Assembly: GCF_000003605.2 (NCBI RefSeq)
Contig: NW_003138380.1
Span: forward strand, 1 to 24,320
Source: Saccoglossus kowalevskii
Lineage: Eukaryota; Hemichordata; Enteropneusta; Harrimaniidae
DNA length: 24,320 nucleotides
Direction: 5' to 3'
The notes below the pieces were generated by a model. It was not told where the DNA came from. It saw nothing but the letters and a program-made list of their open reading frames with translations, and made no database searches. The translations under genes and the position numbers were made by a program. Below are positions 1 through 10,717 of the stretch, piece by piece (positions within the stretch are counted from its first letter, which is position 1; every line of letters begins with the position of its first letter).

Positions 1-347
1 TTACGAACATACAAAGTGTTTAAAACAGACTCATTTGGGCTCAGAAACAAAACAAAAAAAAATTTTCTAGTCTGTTTATCCACAAAAATTGCTTGCATGC
101 ATTTGTTTTTTTAATTTCCATTACAACTGTTATTAATTTTATCCTGAAAATCCACAGAACTTCTTCTACAATCTTAAAATTGTGATGATAAAAAAATGAA
201 AACATATTCCTTATTACTGCTCACAATATACTGTAATATACACTGTGCATTGCATTTGATTAAAATTCGATAGTGTTATAAATGGACAGCCAACATTATT
301 AAGAAGTGAGGTGTAAATTATCTTGTCAGTGTCAACGAACTTCATAC

Positions 348-506
348 CTGTCATATCAGGACCTGCTCGTCTCACGTAGTTGTCATTCTTCCATTCGTAT
401 GCTATAGTAATATCATAAATGGCATCAATATGTTGTCTCAGTATTTTCAGACTTCCGGCCGTCGCTTTTACTCGCGGTGTCAGGACTTGATTTAATACAG
501 TGTAGC
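348..506 (-). CDS. AGPAT5: AGPAT5 coding exon 5 (last one in window)
   Basis: This 159-nt exon runs from acceptor tcttgcag|GCTACAC to donor ATGACAG|gtatgaa. It encodes YTVLNQVLTPRVKATAG, the block IV-like VLTPR segment, then LDAIYD-type IDAIYDITIAYEWKND and RRAGPDMT. It ends in phase 1, so the next exon must supply two bases of a codon, probably acidic as in the family. I found no matching exon in 1-347, so the remaining exons lie past the window edge. Confidence 0.95.
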
Positions 507-581
507 CTGCAAGATGAGAAGTGATTAAATCAGAGGGGTCGTAAACACCTGTAGACACCTGGGAACTGAGTTCTAAACAAT

Positions 582-664
582 GCAAAGGCTTGTGGGTAGA
601 TACTTGTTTGTAAACAACAACATGCTATGGTCGTCTGTGTGCGTGACGACACTCCCGCTTTAAT
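582..664. repeat. Dispersed repeat, copy 1
   Basis: This runs from GCAAAGGCTTGTGGGTAGAT through TTGTTTGTAAACAA to CTCCCGCTTTAAT. Copy 2 lies in the same orientation at 15914-16003. Weaker similarity seems to extend upstream toward 525 in copy 1 and 15840 in copy 2. It sits about 75 bp on the intron side of the exon 5 acceptor of AGPAT5. Confidence 0.75.
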
Positions 665-1114
665 ACCCTGTCCATTTACTTTTGGGCCAATTATGTGTGT
701 TATTTATTAATAGTCCCTGTGAAATACATGTACTGAATGATTGAATGTAGATTATGCATGAAATTCTGGGAGAAATTAACATCTCCTGAAAACATTTCAA
801 ATTCAGAGCTAATTCGGAGACTACTACTTTTATTTGTTAAAATGTGGCCAGTTGTAGAAATCAGAATCCCAGAAACAGCAATACCGGTATTTTGTATTTT
901 TATGTACATTGGAATCTAAAGCAAAACTCCACATGATGGAATTAGACAAGTCATTGAGAATGACGCAGTCCCCGTTAAATTTTTGAAAATTCTCTTTGTG
1001 CTCGTCATATTGAAGCAGAGGGGTTGTCGTGAGCGTGACCTTGAAACTTCAGTTCCAAGTGGCGTATACAACAGATTGTTTATTTACATCAAAACATGTG
1101 TTCCGTGTAGTTGT

Positions 1115-1737
1115 AATATGGCCAAAAATAAAAAACAGCCGTTATTCGGCCATCTTTGATCTGATTATGAAACACACTGATATGTATGATGTATGCGCCA
1201 AAATGAAAATGATACATAAATAGTGGGAATATAGTAGTATGGTCAAAAAGTCAGATGGCTGTCAATCGGCCATTCTTGACCAGATTTTGAAACAAATTGT
1301 TATGGACATGCATCCTAACATGTATAAAGTACATGTATATGCCAAATTTGAATGAAAACTGCCAGAGCACGTACAAGATACCGCATATAAAAAAAACAAG
1401 ATGCCTTCCAGTCGACCATCTTTGATCCAATTGCGAAATAAATCATCATGGACATGTATCCTAACATGTATAATCTATGTACCAAGTTTGAATGACAACT
1501 GACAAAGCATGTCCAAAATAAAACATTTTCAAAAAACAAGATGGCTGCCAGTCGGCCCTTTTGAATCGAATCGCTAAACCACTGCATGTCCATATGTCCC
1601 ACATAAGGTACTAGGCACATGCAAAGAATGAACGGAATCGGTCCACAGGATTCTGAAATATGACTCCGAACGGCGCACGGATGCACACCGAATTATAAGT
1701 CCCTGTTTTCGGACTTCATCCGAACGGGGACTAATAA
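1115..1737. mobile_element. Tandem-unit element ending in AGTCCC hairpin, copy 1
   Basis: Units of about 142-147 bp begin near 1250, 1397 and 1539, each with a hairpin resembling AAGATGGCTGCCAGTCGGCC plus ATCTT. A more diverged unit lies near 1115. The array ends in a second hairpin, AGTCCCTGTTTTCGGA (1698-1713) against TCCGAACGGGGACT (1719-1732). A sister copy with the same order is at 6225-6740. There is no coding capacity. A tandem core with a terminal hairpin resembles short Helitron-derived elements, but no ends are proven. Confidence 0.65.
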
Positions 1738-2162
1738 ACGAACTCTGAGCACAAATGTGCGTACAACAGTAAAAGTATTTACTCGACATTTTGAGCAGTT
1801 AACTCTAATTAGAATATTACTACAAGCAGGAAAAAAATGTATAATAATAAGCTTATGAGAATACGGCAAAATATGTGCTAAGGCAGAACTGGATTGCATC
1901 AACCTCATGATGACCACATACTACTAGTATGTACAGTAAAAATACCTGAATGGTCAAAGCTGTAATTCTAAATGAGCTTAAACAGTACATATTCTGAATA
2001 ATTGAAATAATTCATGTGACATCTGTCACAATGTTCGTATATTAGATATGTAGATATACACTAAAAATCACCATGTGTTGCACAGGGAATCTATCTAAAT
2101 TTATGTGAAAGGACAATCATCAAATTTCAAATTTTGTCTGAATTCAATTCAATTTTGAAAAA

Positions 2163-2368
2163 TACTGTAGAATACTTTATTTTCGCTTGGAATTTATTTT
2201 TGCTGAAGGGACGATTCTGTGAAAATAAAATATATAATAGAATATACTTTTTTTTCTATATTTCACATTAATCTCATTAAAAATCAGTGAAAATGAATTC
2301 CAAGCAAAAGGCCCAAAAAGCCTTTTCAGCGAAAATTAATTCCAGAGAAAATAAAATATTCCACAGTA
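2163..2368. mobile_element. Tc1/mariner-type MITE, copy A (206 bp)
   Basis: Terminal inverted repeats of about 47 bp start TACTGTAGAATACTTTATTT and end AAAATATTCCACAGTA. They stay similar inward through GCTTGGAATTTATTTTTGCTG. The ends are flush with TA dinucleotides, as expected for TA target duplication. It has no coding capacity. Related copies are at 19257-19422 and 23146-23314. Confidence 0.85.
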
Positions 2369-3084
2369 TTAATTTTTGCAATCTTCACAACATTAATCTG
2401 AGATCGGCAAGTACCGTATTTGCAGCACACCTCCAATAGAAGCACATATGAATGAAGGATTGCTTTTATTGTAAACTAATTAATTCAAATATGGTCCGCG
2501 TCCGTCATTTACCAAAGTTCATGCACCACTGATAGAGTAAATACAATATTTGTTTGCTTAATATTTTAACATTTTTAAAGGGGAACCGACACTATAAATA
2601 AAGGTCAAGATGGTCAACGTATTAGTATGCTAATCCAAACCAAAAAATATGCCATTTTTGATGTTTGGAAATCAAGCTGTGGTTCCAAATACATATTCAT
2701 GGGGCATGAATATGTATGCTAGCGATTACACTCGTCTGGTTGGGCTTTTGATTTATAAATGTTGTTATTTTCGGTCGAAATGTGCCGCGACCAGTGAAAA
2801 TCACGAGTTTAAAATGGTGGCTAATGTATGCAAAATTCCTGTCAATCACAGTTTGAGTAAACGAAAATGTAAATCCCCTAGATGTTTATTCAATCTACAA
2901 AGCTTGTTGGTTTACAAACAGCATTATCGTTACGTAGTTTGTCTATGTCTAACCACCTCCATGGTCTAACCGTCGGTAACACTGGGACATGACAACGTAA
3001 GACAGTAAACAATGTCAATAACGTTAGATTACAGGCTTTCGGATATCCATTGCAATAAATTAAATGTAGAAGTAGAAATCGTTC

Positions 3085-3135
3085 GCGTGGTTTAAATTTT
3101 GCGGTGAGTCCAAAACCGCGAAAATAAAACCACGC
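3085..3135. repeat. 20-bp imperfect hairpin
   Basis: GCGTGGTTTAAATTTTGCGG (3085-3104) pairs with CCGCGAAAATAAAACCACGC (3116-3135) around an 11-nt loop, with a few mismatches. It resembles the palindromic style of the MITEs here but is not the same family. Confidence 0.7.
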
Positions 3136-5295
3136 AAAAATTTCCTGTTGAAATGTAAAACACAATACCCAAGTCAAAACAACACTCACTCCTGACCCAC
3201 AATCTTACGAATTCAAGAGTACAACGTTTATTGTGGTTAGCGTGAATGGGTAAAGCTTCGATTCGACAATGAGCTGTTATCGTAAAAATAGTCTTCAAAT
3301 GGTCAGTTTATCATCGAAAACAACTAATGTTTTGATTTCCCAAAAAAAAAAACGTGCCGTCTTCCTATCAAAACCAACGATCGAGATGAAACATCAGCAA
3401 ATCTCCTCAGTTTTGGTAATTTGAACACGTTGGCATCATCGAGTATTTTGACTGGCTGATTAGCGATTTGACCTATAAGGTGTCGAGCATTTGCATGGGA
3501 CCGGAATCGATGAAACTAAATTGAAATTTACTTGCATTTCAGAACAATTCAACGATGTTTACTTTTTGTACTTTATTAATTTATTTATTAATCACTACCA
3601 AGTAATAATAATAATTGTGAAACATAGCATGGTCGGATTGCGCTACCGTGATTATTTGCTACTAAGCAATGCAGTGTTTTTTTAGGAACGCCAGAACGAT
3701 GTTGGTTACTACTATGTGGACATTTTTCTTTTGATTGTACGGCAAAGACTTGTGTTTTCTAGGGGATGAAACTTTTTGCATAACTTTCTAGACAGTCTGG
3801 AAAAAGGAAGGGGTACAGTGAATAAGTGTCAGACTGCAATGAGGTGCAAATGGTAGTTGTGTAATACAGGTAGGCGTGCAGGAAATAACCGTTCTGTTAG
3901 AGGTTCCAAGTTTCGGATATTAACAAGACATTGGCCCGACTGCTTCATATGGTGTTACCCTTTGTTTTATTTTTCGCAAAATACTTCGACAGCTCAAAAC
4001 CGTGAAATCAGACGTTTCCACAGCACACACCACAGAGTACAAGAAGTAAATATGCCATGCTTGAAATGCATGAACAACCAGGTCTTGGCATAAGAAAATA
4101 AATCAGTTTTTGTTTCTGTATTTGACTGTAGGACGAAACGGCACCCAGACAACAAGTCACAGGCAGTTCCAATTCATATCATTTACAATAGATCGTTTTC
4201 ATTCATGCGTCGTATATATGTCCAGAAAATTTAATCGAGTGTATGTGTGTATTTATATTCTATTTTTGGATTCTTATTTATAATAAATACAACTCTGCAG
4301 ATTGGTTGTTAAAATTGAGTCTACGGTAAAATTGTTTTGACAGAACGCTCTTATCCCCTCACCTATTTTGACTGTAAAGTCAACCCGACGTTCACCCACC
4401 AGATCACAAGAACTCAAATCTCACAAGAGATACAAGCCGGTACCACCCGTGTGTACATTTTGATTTTCCACACGAGTGTCGTAAACAGGTTACAAGATAA
4501 GCCTGTGATGTCGCGGTGACTTTTCTTTACTGATGATTTTCATATTGTATCACGGGAATTTCCGTGTAATAACCTGTACTTATAATATACAGTAAACTTT
4601 TTCATTGTCGCCTCTACCAATTAGTCAATTTGGAAATTTGAGGGCAATAGTAAATACACGTTCTGTTTACAGATTTGTGACGGAAATATGAAAACAGAAG
4701 TCATTGACTTTGTGTTTTCACACTTGTTATATTAGCAGTCTGGAGGAGTAGTATACAGAATGTGCATAGGAAGTTTCGTTCTCAGGTTTACTTTATACGA
4801 GTTCAGTACCGTCAATAGACCGACGCAACGGAAACAGGCAAATAAACTTGAGTCGACGTATTTTCTTCGCGACCGTTTAGCAACACTCTGGCCGTGTGTT
4901 TCCGGTGGACTGTCGCCTTTTCTTGTTGGCCATCATCAACTTGAATTAGTTCCACGTCATATTTTTGTAATGATGTATAAATTACTGAGCGCGCAATGTT
5001 TCAAATCATGGCACATGAAGACTGTTCTGTATTTGTTTGAAATTCAGTTGCTATGTTATATTTAAACAAGCAAATTGTAATCCGTTCTTAGGATGTTTAT
5101 ATCAGTTGTTGTTTTGTGAGATTAGCGGTACAGGGGGAAAGATAAGCATTCATTTACTCAGTGGACAGAGGCGGCGTTAATTACCCATGAGCACTTGGTG
5201 CAATCCAAGGGATTGAGTGGTTCCTCTTTAACTTTTGTTCAAAAATAAATAAATATTAACAATGTTTATTTTATGCATATATCCTAGGTGTTTAC

Positions 5296-5386
5296 CTCTC
5301 ATGTAAGCAAAGCCTTGACTTTTCTGAATAACAATTGGTAAATTAGGATTGTAGCGTGTACCCTCTGGGAAGATGACCAACCACAG
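5296..5386 (-). CDS. AGPAT5: AGPAT5 coding exon 4 (FPEGTR block)
   Basis: This 91-nt exon encodes residues 167-196 plus the first base of codon 197. It carries LWLVIFPEGTRYNP, the block III motif whose E, G and R help bind the phosphate of the acyl acceptor in this superfamily, then QKSQGFAYMR. The acceptor is tatcacag|CTGTGG and the donor AGAG|gtaaac. The phase-1 junction to exon 5 rebuilds a glycine codon (G|GC). Confidence 0.96.
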
Positions 5387-5651
5387 CTGTGATACAGAAT
5401 AACATAAAATTAGTGTAATTTAATTATACAAATAGATAGTCAGTCTGTGTTTAACTCAAAGCCTCAAATTTGAAAGAAAGATTGTATTATTCAAGAAATA
5501 CATGAATGAAATATTTTTTTAACTTTTAAACACTAAAATGTAAATGCTATTATGATCTATAACTAAAATAGAACAATTATAGCTAAATGATACAATGATA
5601 TTTTCCATTTCTGAGAGTCTTTTACATAATCAATCAATTTACATGTATAAA

Positions 5652-5800
5652 CCATATATGGAGTTAATTAGCATATTGATCACATGTCACTTAAAAGGTA
5701 AAATCCATATATGGAGAATTAATTAGTATATTGATCACATGTCACTTAACAGGTAAAATCCATATATGGAGAATTAATTAGCATATTGATCACATGTCAT
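5652..5800. repeat. Minisatellite, 53-55 bp unit, 2.7 copies, each with a CArG box
   Basis: Units start at 5652, 5705 and 5760 with CCATATATGG, followed by (AA)TTAATTAGNATATTGATC, ACATGTCACTTAA and GGTAAAAT. The third unit is truncated after ACATGTCAT. It lies in AGPAT5 intron 3, ending 15 bp from the exon 3 donor. Confidence 0.9.
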
Positions 5801-5815
5801 AATATATCAACTTAC

Positions 5816-5905
5816 TGGTATATTATACTTAGAATATCTGTTTAGTTTTCGTATGAACTTTTTTTCTTGGAACTGTCCACTTCTCTTTACGTAAACACCA
5901 CCATG
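5816..5905 (-). CDS. AGPAT5: AGPAT5 coding exon 3
   Basis: This 90-nt exon, too short for simple ORF finding, encodes 30 residues (137-166): HGGVYVKRSGQFQEKKF and onward to SKYNIP. The acceptor is ttcttag|CATGGTGG and the donor ATACCA|gtaagt. HGGVYVKRS closely matches the family's GGIYVKRS segment, which follows the exon 2 motif. The donor lies 15 bp from the end of a CArG-box minisatellite in the next intron. Confidence 0.95.
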
Positions 5906-6224
5906 CTAAGAACAGATAAATATACTAGTACTGTTGTACATGAATAAAATGTACCGGTAGTGGTGGTTTTACTAAGATGTCAAAAATCTGTTGCTTTCAC
6001 AGTTGAAATATCAAATTGAGCTGCAGCCACAATTATGTATCAAAGATTGAGCTTTCACCATATACATATTTATAATTATATTTTTGTTATTATCTTTTGC
6101 TGTTTATTATTACCTGGTACATGTATGTACAGATTTGTTTGTATTATTTTTTTTACGGTACTATAATATTAAATATGAAAAAACAAACAGGATGAAACAT
6201 CAATACAATGTACATGACCATAAT

Positions 6225-6740
6225 CTAGTTCCAAAATGGCAGAAATGCTTGATTTCGAATTTTAACATTAAAATGGCCACCATTTGGCCATCTTGAATTG
6301 AATTGTCAAATGAATACATATGCAGGATGTATATCTACAGTTTGAAAATGTTTGGTAAGGGAATGTCCGAGATACAGGTCTGGAACCAAATTTGTTAAAA
6401 CTAACTGGCCACCAGGCAGCCATTTTGAATCAGATCTAAAAAACAAAATGACTTTCATCCAGGCCCTATCATGTCTGATGTATGAGCTCAATCTACCACA
6501 CACAACTGAGATCTGGTTCCAGTATGGTCAGAATGCTTGATTTCAATGAATTTTCAACATTAAAATAGCCACCATTCAGCTATATTGAATTGTACAATGA
6601 CTAAATGTGCATATTTGACATCATACATACATGTACATGTATATAATATATATAGCTTGAACATGATTTTACAAGGCATGTCAGAGATATGGCTCTAGAA
6701 AATAAGTCCCCGTTTACGAATTTTGTCCAAACAGGGACTA
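6225..6740. mobile_element. Tandem-unit element ending in AGTCCC hairpin, copy 2
   Basis: Units carrying GGCCACCATTTGGCCATCTT or relatives lie near 6273, 6405 and 6567. The array ends in AGTCCCCGTTTA (6705-6716) against AAACAGGGACT (6729-6739). The layout and orientation match 1115-1737. The element lies in AGPAT5 intron 2 and directly abuts a retrotransposon scrap whose stop codon begins two bases past the hairpin. Confidence 0.65.
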
Positions 6741-6741
6741 A

Positions 6742-6867
6742 TTATGCACCAAATACATAGCAGTAAAGTTCATTCAACTTTGACCTGTCTCCCCTCCTGA
6801 AACATACATGTAGACCATCAATGACAGTTCTCCAGCGTGTGCGGTCCTGTGCTGCAGTCTCAAGCTG
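6742..6867 (-). pseudogene. Non-LTR retrotransposon ORF2 C-terminal scrap
   Basis: A 41-codon open frame reads QLETAAQDRTRWRTVIDGLH, then VCFRRGDRSK and YCYVFGA, then TAA. The AAQDRTRWRTVIDGL pattern is typical of the extreme C terminus of LINE reverse-transcriptase polyproteins in marine invertebrates. A TGA stands directly upstream, so nothing more of the ORF survives. The upstream bases ACTGACAG would also pass as a splice acceptor on the host gene's strand. Confidence 0.65.
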
Positions 6868-7110
6868 TCAGTAAAGTTCAACCAACGATAAATTGAAAAT
6901 TTAATGTTGAAATATAATCTGAGAGTTTTTAAAGAATATGCGTTTTTTCTTCTTTTTCTCATGTCGCTTTCTCAAATTACCATAATACTTCGTCAACATA
7001 TGATCGCTGTGTCAGCATTTAGCACATAAAGTCGGGAGAGATACCAGTGATATTCAATGTACGCAACTGTCACTTGAAAAAATTTAAAAACGGAAAAAAA
7101 AGTGACGTAC

Positions 7111-7302
7111 CATTCCTAAGTAAAAACCATAAAGTGGGAAATACTTGAGTCCATCTTTGAGTACATATCTGAGATGTCCAAGACTTCCTTGTCTGATAGA
7201 CAAAAAATCACAAACTATCCAGTCTATCGTACTTTGGTGATTACTTATGTAGATGACATTCTCTTTCTTGTTCAGCATATCAACATCACCGTACAGCAAA
7301 AC
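7111..7302 (-). CDS. AGPAT5: AGPAT5 coding exon 2 (catalytic NHxxxxD block)
   Basis: This 192-nt exon is in phase 0 at both ends and encodes residues 73-136. The acceptor is gtcaacag|GTTTTG and the donor ATG|gtacgt. It begins VLLYGDVD and carries the catalytic motif NHQSTID. In this family the histidine activates the lysophosphatidate hydroxyl, assisted by the aspartate. The downstream GHLRYVLKDGLKYFPLYG forms the AGPAT5-type acceptor-side region. The reading frame continues a few codons into the intron, but exon 3 continues the family sequence exactly at the donor (YLGM|HGGVYVKRS). Confidence 0.97.
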
Positions 7303-9126
7303 CTGTTGACAAATATTTAATTATAGGTTATTACCTGATATCACTTGTGCGTAACGCTGGTTGATATGAGTGATGTCATAGGCTAGAATTATCCACGATC
7401 AGAAGGCGAACACACATTTATAGTTACCGGGTACAGCCGTTGATTATATAAATCACCAAACATATTAACCTTCTTAGTGATATTTTGTTTCAAGATAAAC
7501 TTACAGTTGTCGTTATTATGAGTTATTGTTCATGCACCACAGGAGTAATTCATGTTGTTACTGTAGTTAACCTTATGTTCAAGATTCTCACTGATTGGTC
7601 AGAATGTAGTCACATGGTAGTGAATAAAACTCATTGACTGATTCAATGTTGAAAATCCTGTGTTCTTGATTTTTTTATTAACACTGTTGTAGTGTTTTCA
7701 AAAAAAGCAAAATGTCATCTTCTGATATTTGAGTAATGTTTAATTATTCAGTAAAATAAAACAAAGCTGAGCCTCGGTCAATATTACCGGTAGTTTTAAT
7801 TATGGAGCCCCTTGTCAATTATTTCCACTTCAGGGAATTAAAACTGAATATAGATCTCCACTTACGTAACTATTTGTTCATTATCCAGTCTGAAATTCTT
7901 GTATTTTATCACAGCATGTTTTGGTTTTATTTGTGTGCTATTCAACCACATGGATGCTGATTAAGTTCATTGTGCATACATTTGTATCAAAATAGAGTAA
8001 TTAAATAGGTCTAACACATTTTTTTATTATTCAAGGAATGGGTTTCATAAAATTATATTTCCATGCAAAATGTTGAACACTGTTCAATTGTATTAGTGGT
8101 TACCTTAATATTACCCCAACGAATAGTTTGGTTATGAAAGTTCGATATTTTTTTCCTGATTTGTAGGAATCTGAAAAACACGTTTCTCAACTTGTCATTC
8201 ATCGTCTGAGTCACATAGATCTGATTGCATGCAGCCAACCAGAATTAGCATAACATCAGACAACTGGTCAGAAACAAATTGTACCATTGGGTTGTCGATC
8301 GTGAAGCATCGCTGATGCACCCACAGTTCCCACTTGCCAGGATTTTTTTCTGTATGTGGTCTGGCACTGACCAAAGTCTACAGTTAGTCAAACTATTTAT
8401 GCAGACTATCGTTTGACCTAGCAGGTAAGCTTATTTGGCACAGGCACTCTGCAGTCTAATCCATGAGTTCATTCCTTCAACCTACAGCACAGAGCCTCCA
8501 CCTCATGCAGGAGTCGGTCTGTGAAAAATATTTTAGTTTAACTACTAAAGTTTTATCAGTTCACAGTTCTTCCCCAGAGACATACTGTATAAATATATAA
8601 ATAGTTGTGATGGTTGATGGTTCATATGGTAGAGAGTTTAAGATTTGCGTACGTAACGGGAACGTAATGTGATGTTCTAATTCTAAACGATTAAGAACAA
8701 GCGCCCACAACGGGAACGTAATTGAAACAGAACCATGTCAATTCGTCTCTCATTGGGCAACCATAACTACCTAATAAAATTTGTTATGTCATTTCACGTC
8801 CGGAATCTGAATTAGTAGTTAGTTCCCAGACATTTGACAGAGCTCTCACTATTTCCATCCACTTTGCTGAGGTCCCAAGCCTGTTTGCTGAATCCTCTTT
8901 CAGCAGATCAATGTCATGCATTTTCAGTGGGTATAAATGTCAGCTAAAATACATCCAATATTTCTTATTTCATCATAAATATACAAAAACACTTTATTAT
9001 AAAACGTTTTATCAGTGTCAATGAAAAGTTAATCAAAATTGACAGCGAGAAAAGCTCTCGGAAATCAACTACGAGTCAGTCACCTTGATCACGTTCAAAA
9101 CGACTGCCGTACGACCAGGCAACCGA

Positions 9127-9138
9127 TGACGTCATTGG
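9127..9138. promoter_or_regulatory. CRE plus inverted CCAAT box
   Basis: A perfect CRE, TGACGTCA (9127-9134), runs directly into ATTGG (9134-9138), and GC-rich TTCGCGCGG follows. The local 9040-9200 stretch is richer in CpG than its surroundings. This could be an internal promoter of AGPAT5, or just part of an old repeat. Confidence 0.3.
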
Positions 9139-10451
9139 TTCGCGCGGATGTCATGCACAAAGCAGTGACATATCCGTTCTCGTTCCCTTCTCGTATGCGC
9201 ATCTTAATTTCTCTAATACCAAGACCATGTACTTGAATATTACCGTGCATTTCAAAGTGGGCATATTTCATAGCTGCGTTTCTTTAAGTGTAGTATAGTG
9301 GAAAATTGGAAAACAAATTAATAGACTGAATTGATCTAATTAAACTGTGTTTAAACCCGTGTGGTGTGAATAGTTGATCCACTGCCTATGGTCTAAGTAA
9401 TAAACTCCAGCCACAGTTACCGAGGGCTGAAAATCAGAATAAATTGAATAAATCAGCACTATTTATTATTATTTATTTCCCGAATTTTCATCGCAAAGAC
9501 AAGAAGCATTAGAAATTGTGGAGGAAAATGATAATAAATAATACCAGAGGTACATTACTTGGGGTTTGCAACGCGCATAGTACTGTATGGTGACATCATG
9601 CAAAGATCCCATTCAAGTCTCATCTCGTAGATAGCGAGACTGATGCTACGACCTTCTGACATGACATATAATGTATATCAATGTTCAAGGTTTACAATAA
9701 AACATGCCTCACCACTATCAATGTAATACATCGGAAATGTACAGAAAATATAGTTATCGTAATCCGTCATATTGTGGGCAGCTATTTTGATCCACCTAAA
9801 CATCCAGTATCCCATTGACGCTGCAGGTCGGCGTCTTCTACACCGATCTGACGCATAAGGTGCAAGGTGTGCCGGGAGTTTGTTCGAAATTTCAAACGTT
9901 TGAAGTCAATCGTCGATTGTCACATATTTTACGGATGTATTAAATCGTTTCAGGGACCTGTTTACTAAATAATGATAAATGAAACTTAGAAAACATGTAA
10001 GAACAAACTGGGCCAAAATTGTGCAAATTTGCAATAAGTTTACGCTGCTAGTGTCTAGTTCGGGAGGAGTACTACGCCGGATTTCATCGCGTTCAAGGAC
10101 GTTCTATTTTGGAACTCGTTGAAACCGGAAATTATGCAATTACTTTCGAACTTCAAACACAAACTTGATTATCGTTGTGTTAGTTTCTGTTGTTTCAAAG
10201 ATTGAATTATTTATGATATTAATATTTCACTCACTAAACAATATGTCGTGATTAATAAATAAATACGTGATTAAAAAGCAACTTAAGGTAGCGGGACTAT
10301 TCTTTGCATACTTGTTTTCATCTTCTAATTGTGACCAAATGACTACAAATAGACCCAGGAAAGTATATATTTTTGGAATCGTCAGACGTCAAGCTTTTCA
10401 GAAGTGTGTTTTTCATGCCCGTATCTGCATTCTACGGTGCGATACTTAATC

Positions 10452-10530
10452 AAAAGTGAAAAATTACTTTTTTTGTAAAAAAAATAATTACGCATTTATG
10501 CTGGTGATAGGAAGTTTATTTTTCACTTTT
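10452..10530. repeat. 13-bp perfect inverted repeat
   Basis: AAAAGTGAAAAAT (10452-10464) has its exact complement at 10518-10530, with 53 bp between. It could be the ends of a very small MITE. It lies in AGPAT5 intron 1, 138 bp before the N gap. Confidence 0.7.
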
Positions 10531-10667
10531 CCTAGTTGTTCAATAGTCTGGTAAACTGAATGTGTCTGGTCAGTTTTCTTCAAGCAACGCGTTTTGAAAA
10601 GTAATGTCCTGAATTTTAATTTCTGTTTTAGTCGCATTGCCCCTAACTTAAACCACAACACATTAGT

Positions 10668-10717
10668 NNNNNNNNNNNNNNNNNNNNNNNNNNNNNNNNN
10701 NNNNNNNNNNNNNNNNN
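10668..10717. other. Assembly gap, 50 N
   Basis: Fifty consecutive N lie in AGPAT5 intron 1. The round number suggests a placeholder, so the true length is unknown. Confidence 0.95.

Larger units (their letters stand above)
507..5295 (-). other. AGPAT5 intron 4 (4789 bp)
   Basis: No exon is needed here, because exons 4 and 5 join in frame into an uninterrupted family sequence. The intron holds one copy of a dispersed repeat beside the acceptor, a tandem-unit element (1115-1737), a Tc1/mariner-type MITE (2163-2368) and a hairpin (3085-3135). From about 3300 to 5295 I see no gene or repeat I can name. Open frames at 2649-2969 and 4760-5065 lack recognisable domains and look like chance. Confidence 0.7.

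Noticed and set aside
2649-2969. 106-codon plus-strand open frame
   Set aside because: No recognisable domain, inside an intron, and overlapped by an equal-length open frame on the other strand.
4760-5065. 101-codon plus-strand open frame in AGPAT5 intron 4
   Set aside because: No domain, no splice partner and no homologue I recognise; this length is common by chance.
5652-5800. CRISPR-like direct repeats
   Set aside because: The whole unit repeats with no unique spacers, in a eukaryotic intron; it is a minisatellite.
8240-8530. Possible further LINE scrap on the minus strand
   Set aside because: Translations in all minus frames show stops and no retroelement motif I could recognise.
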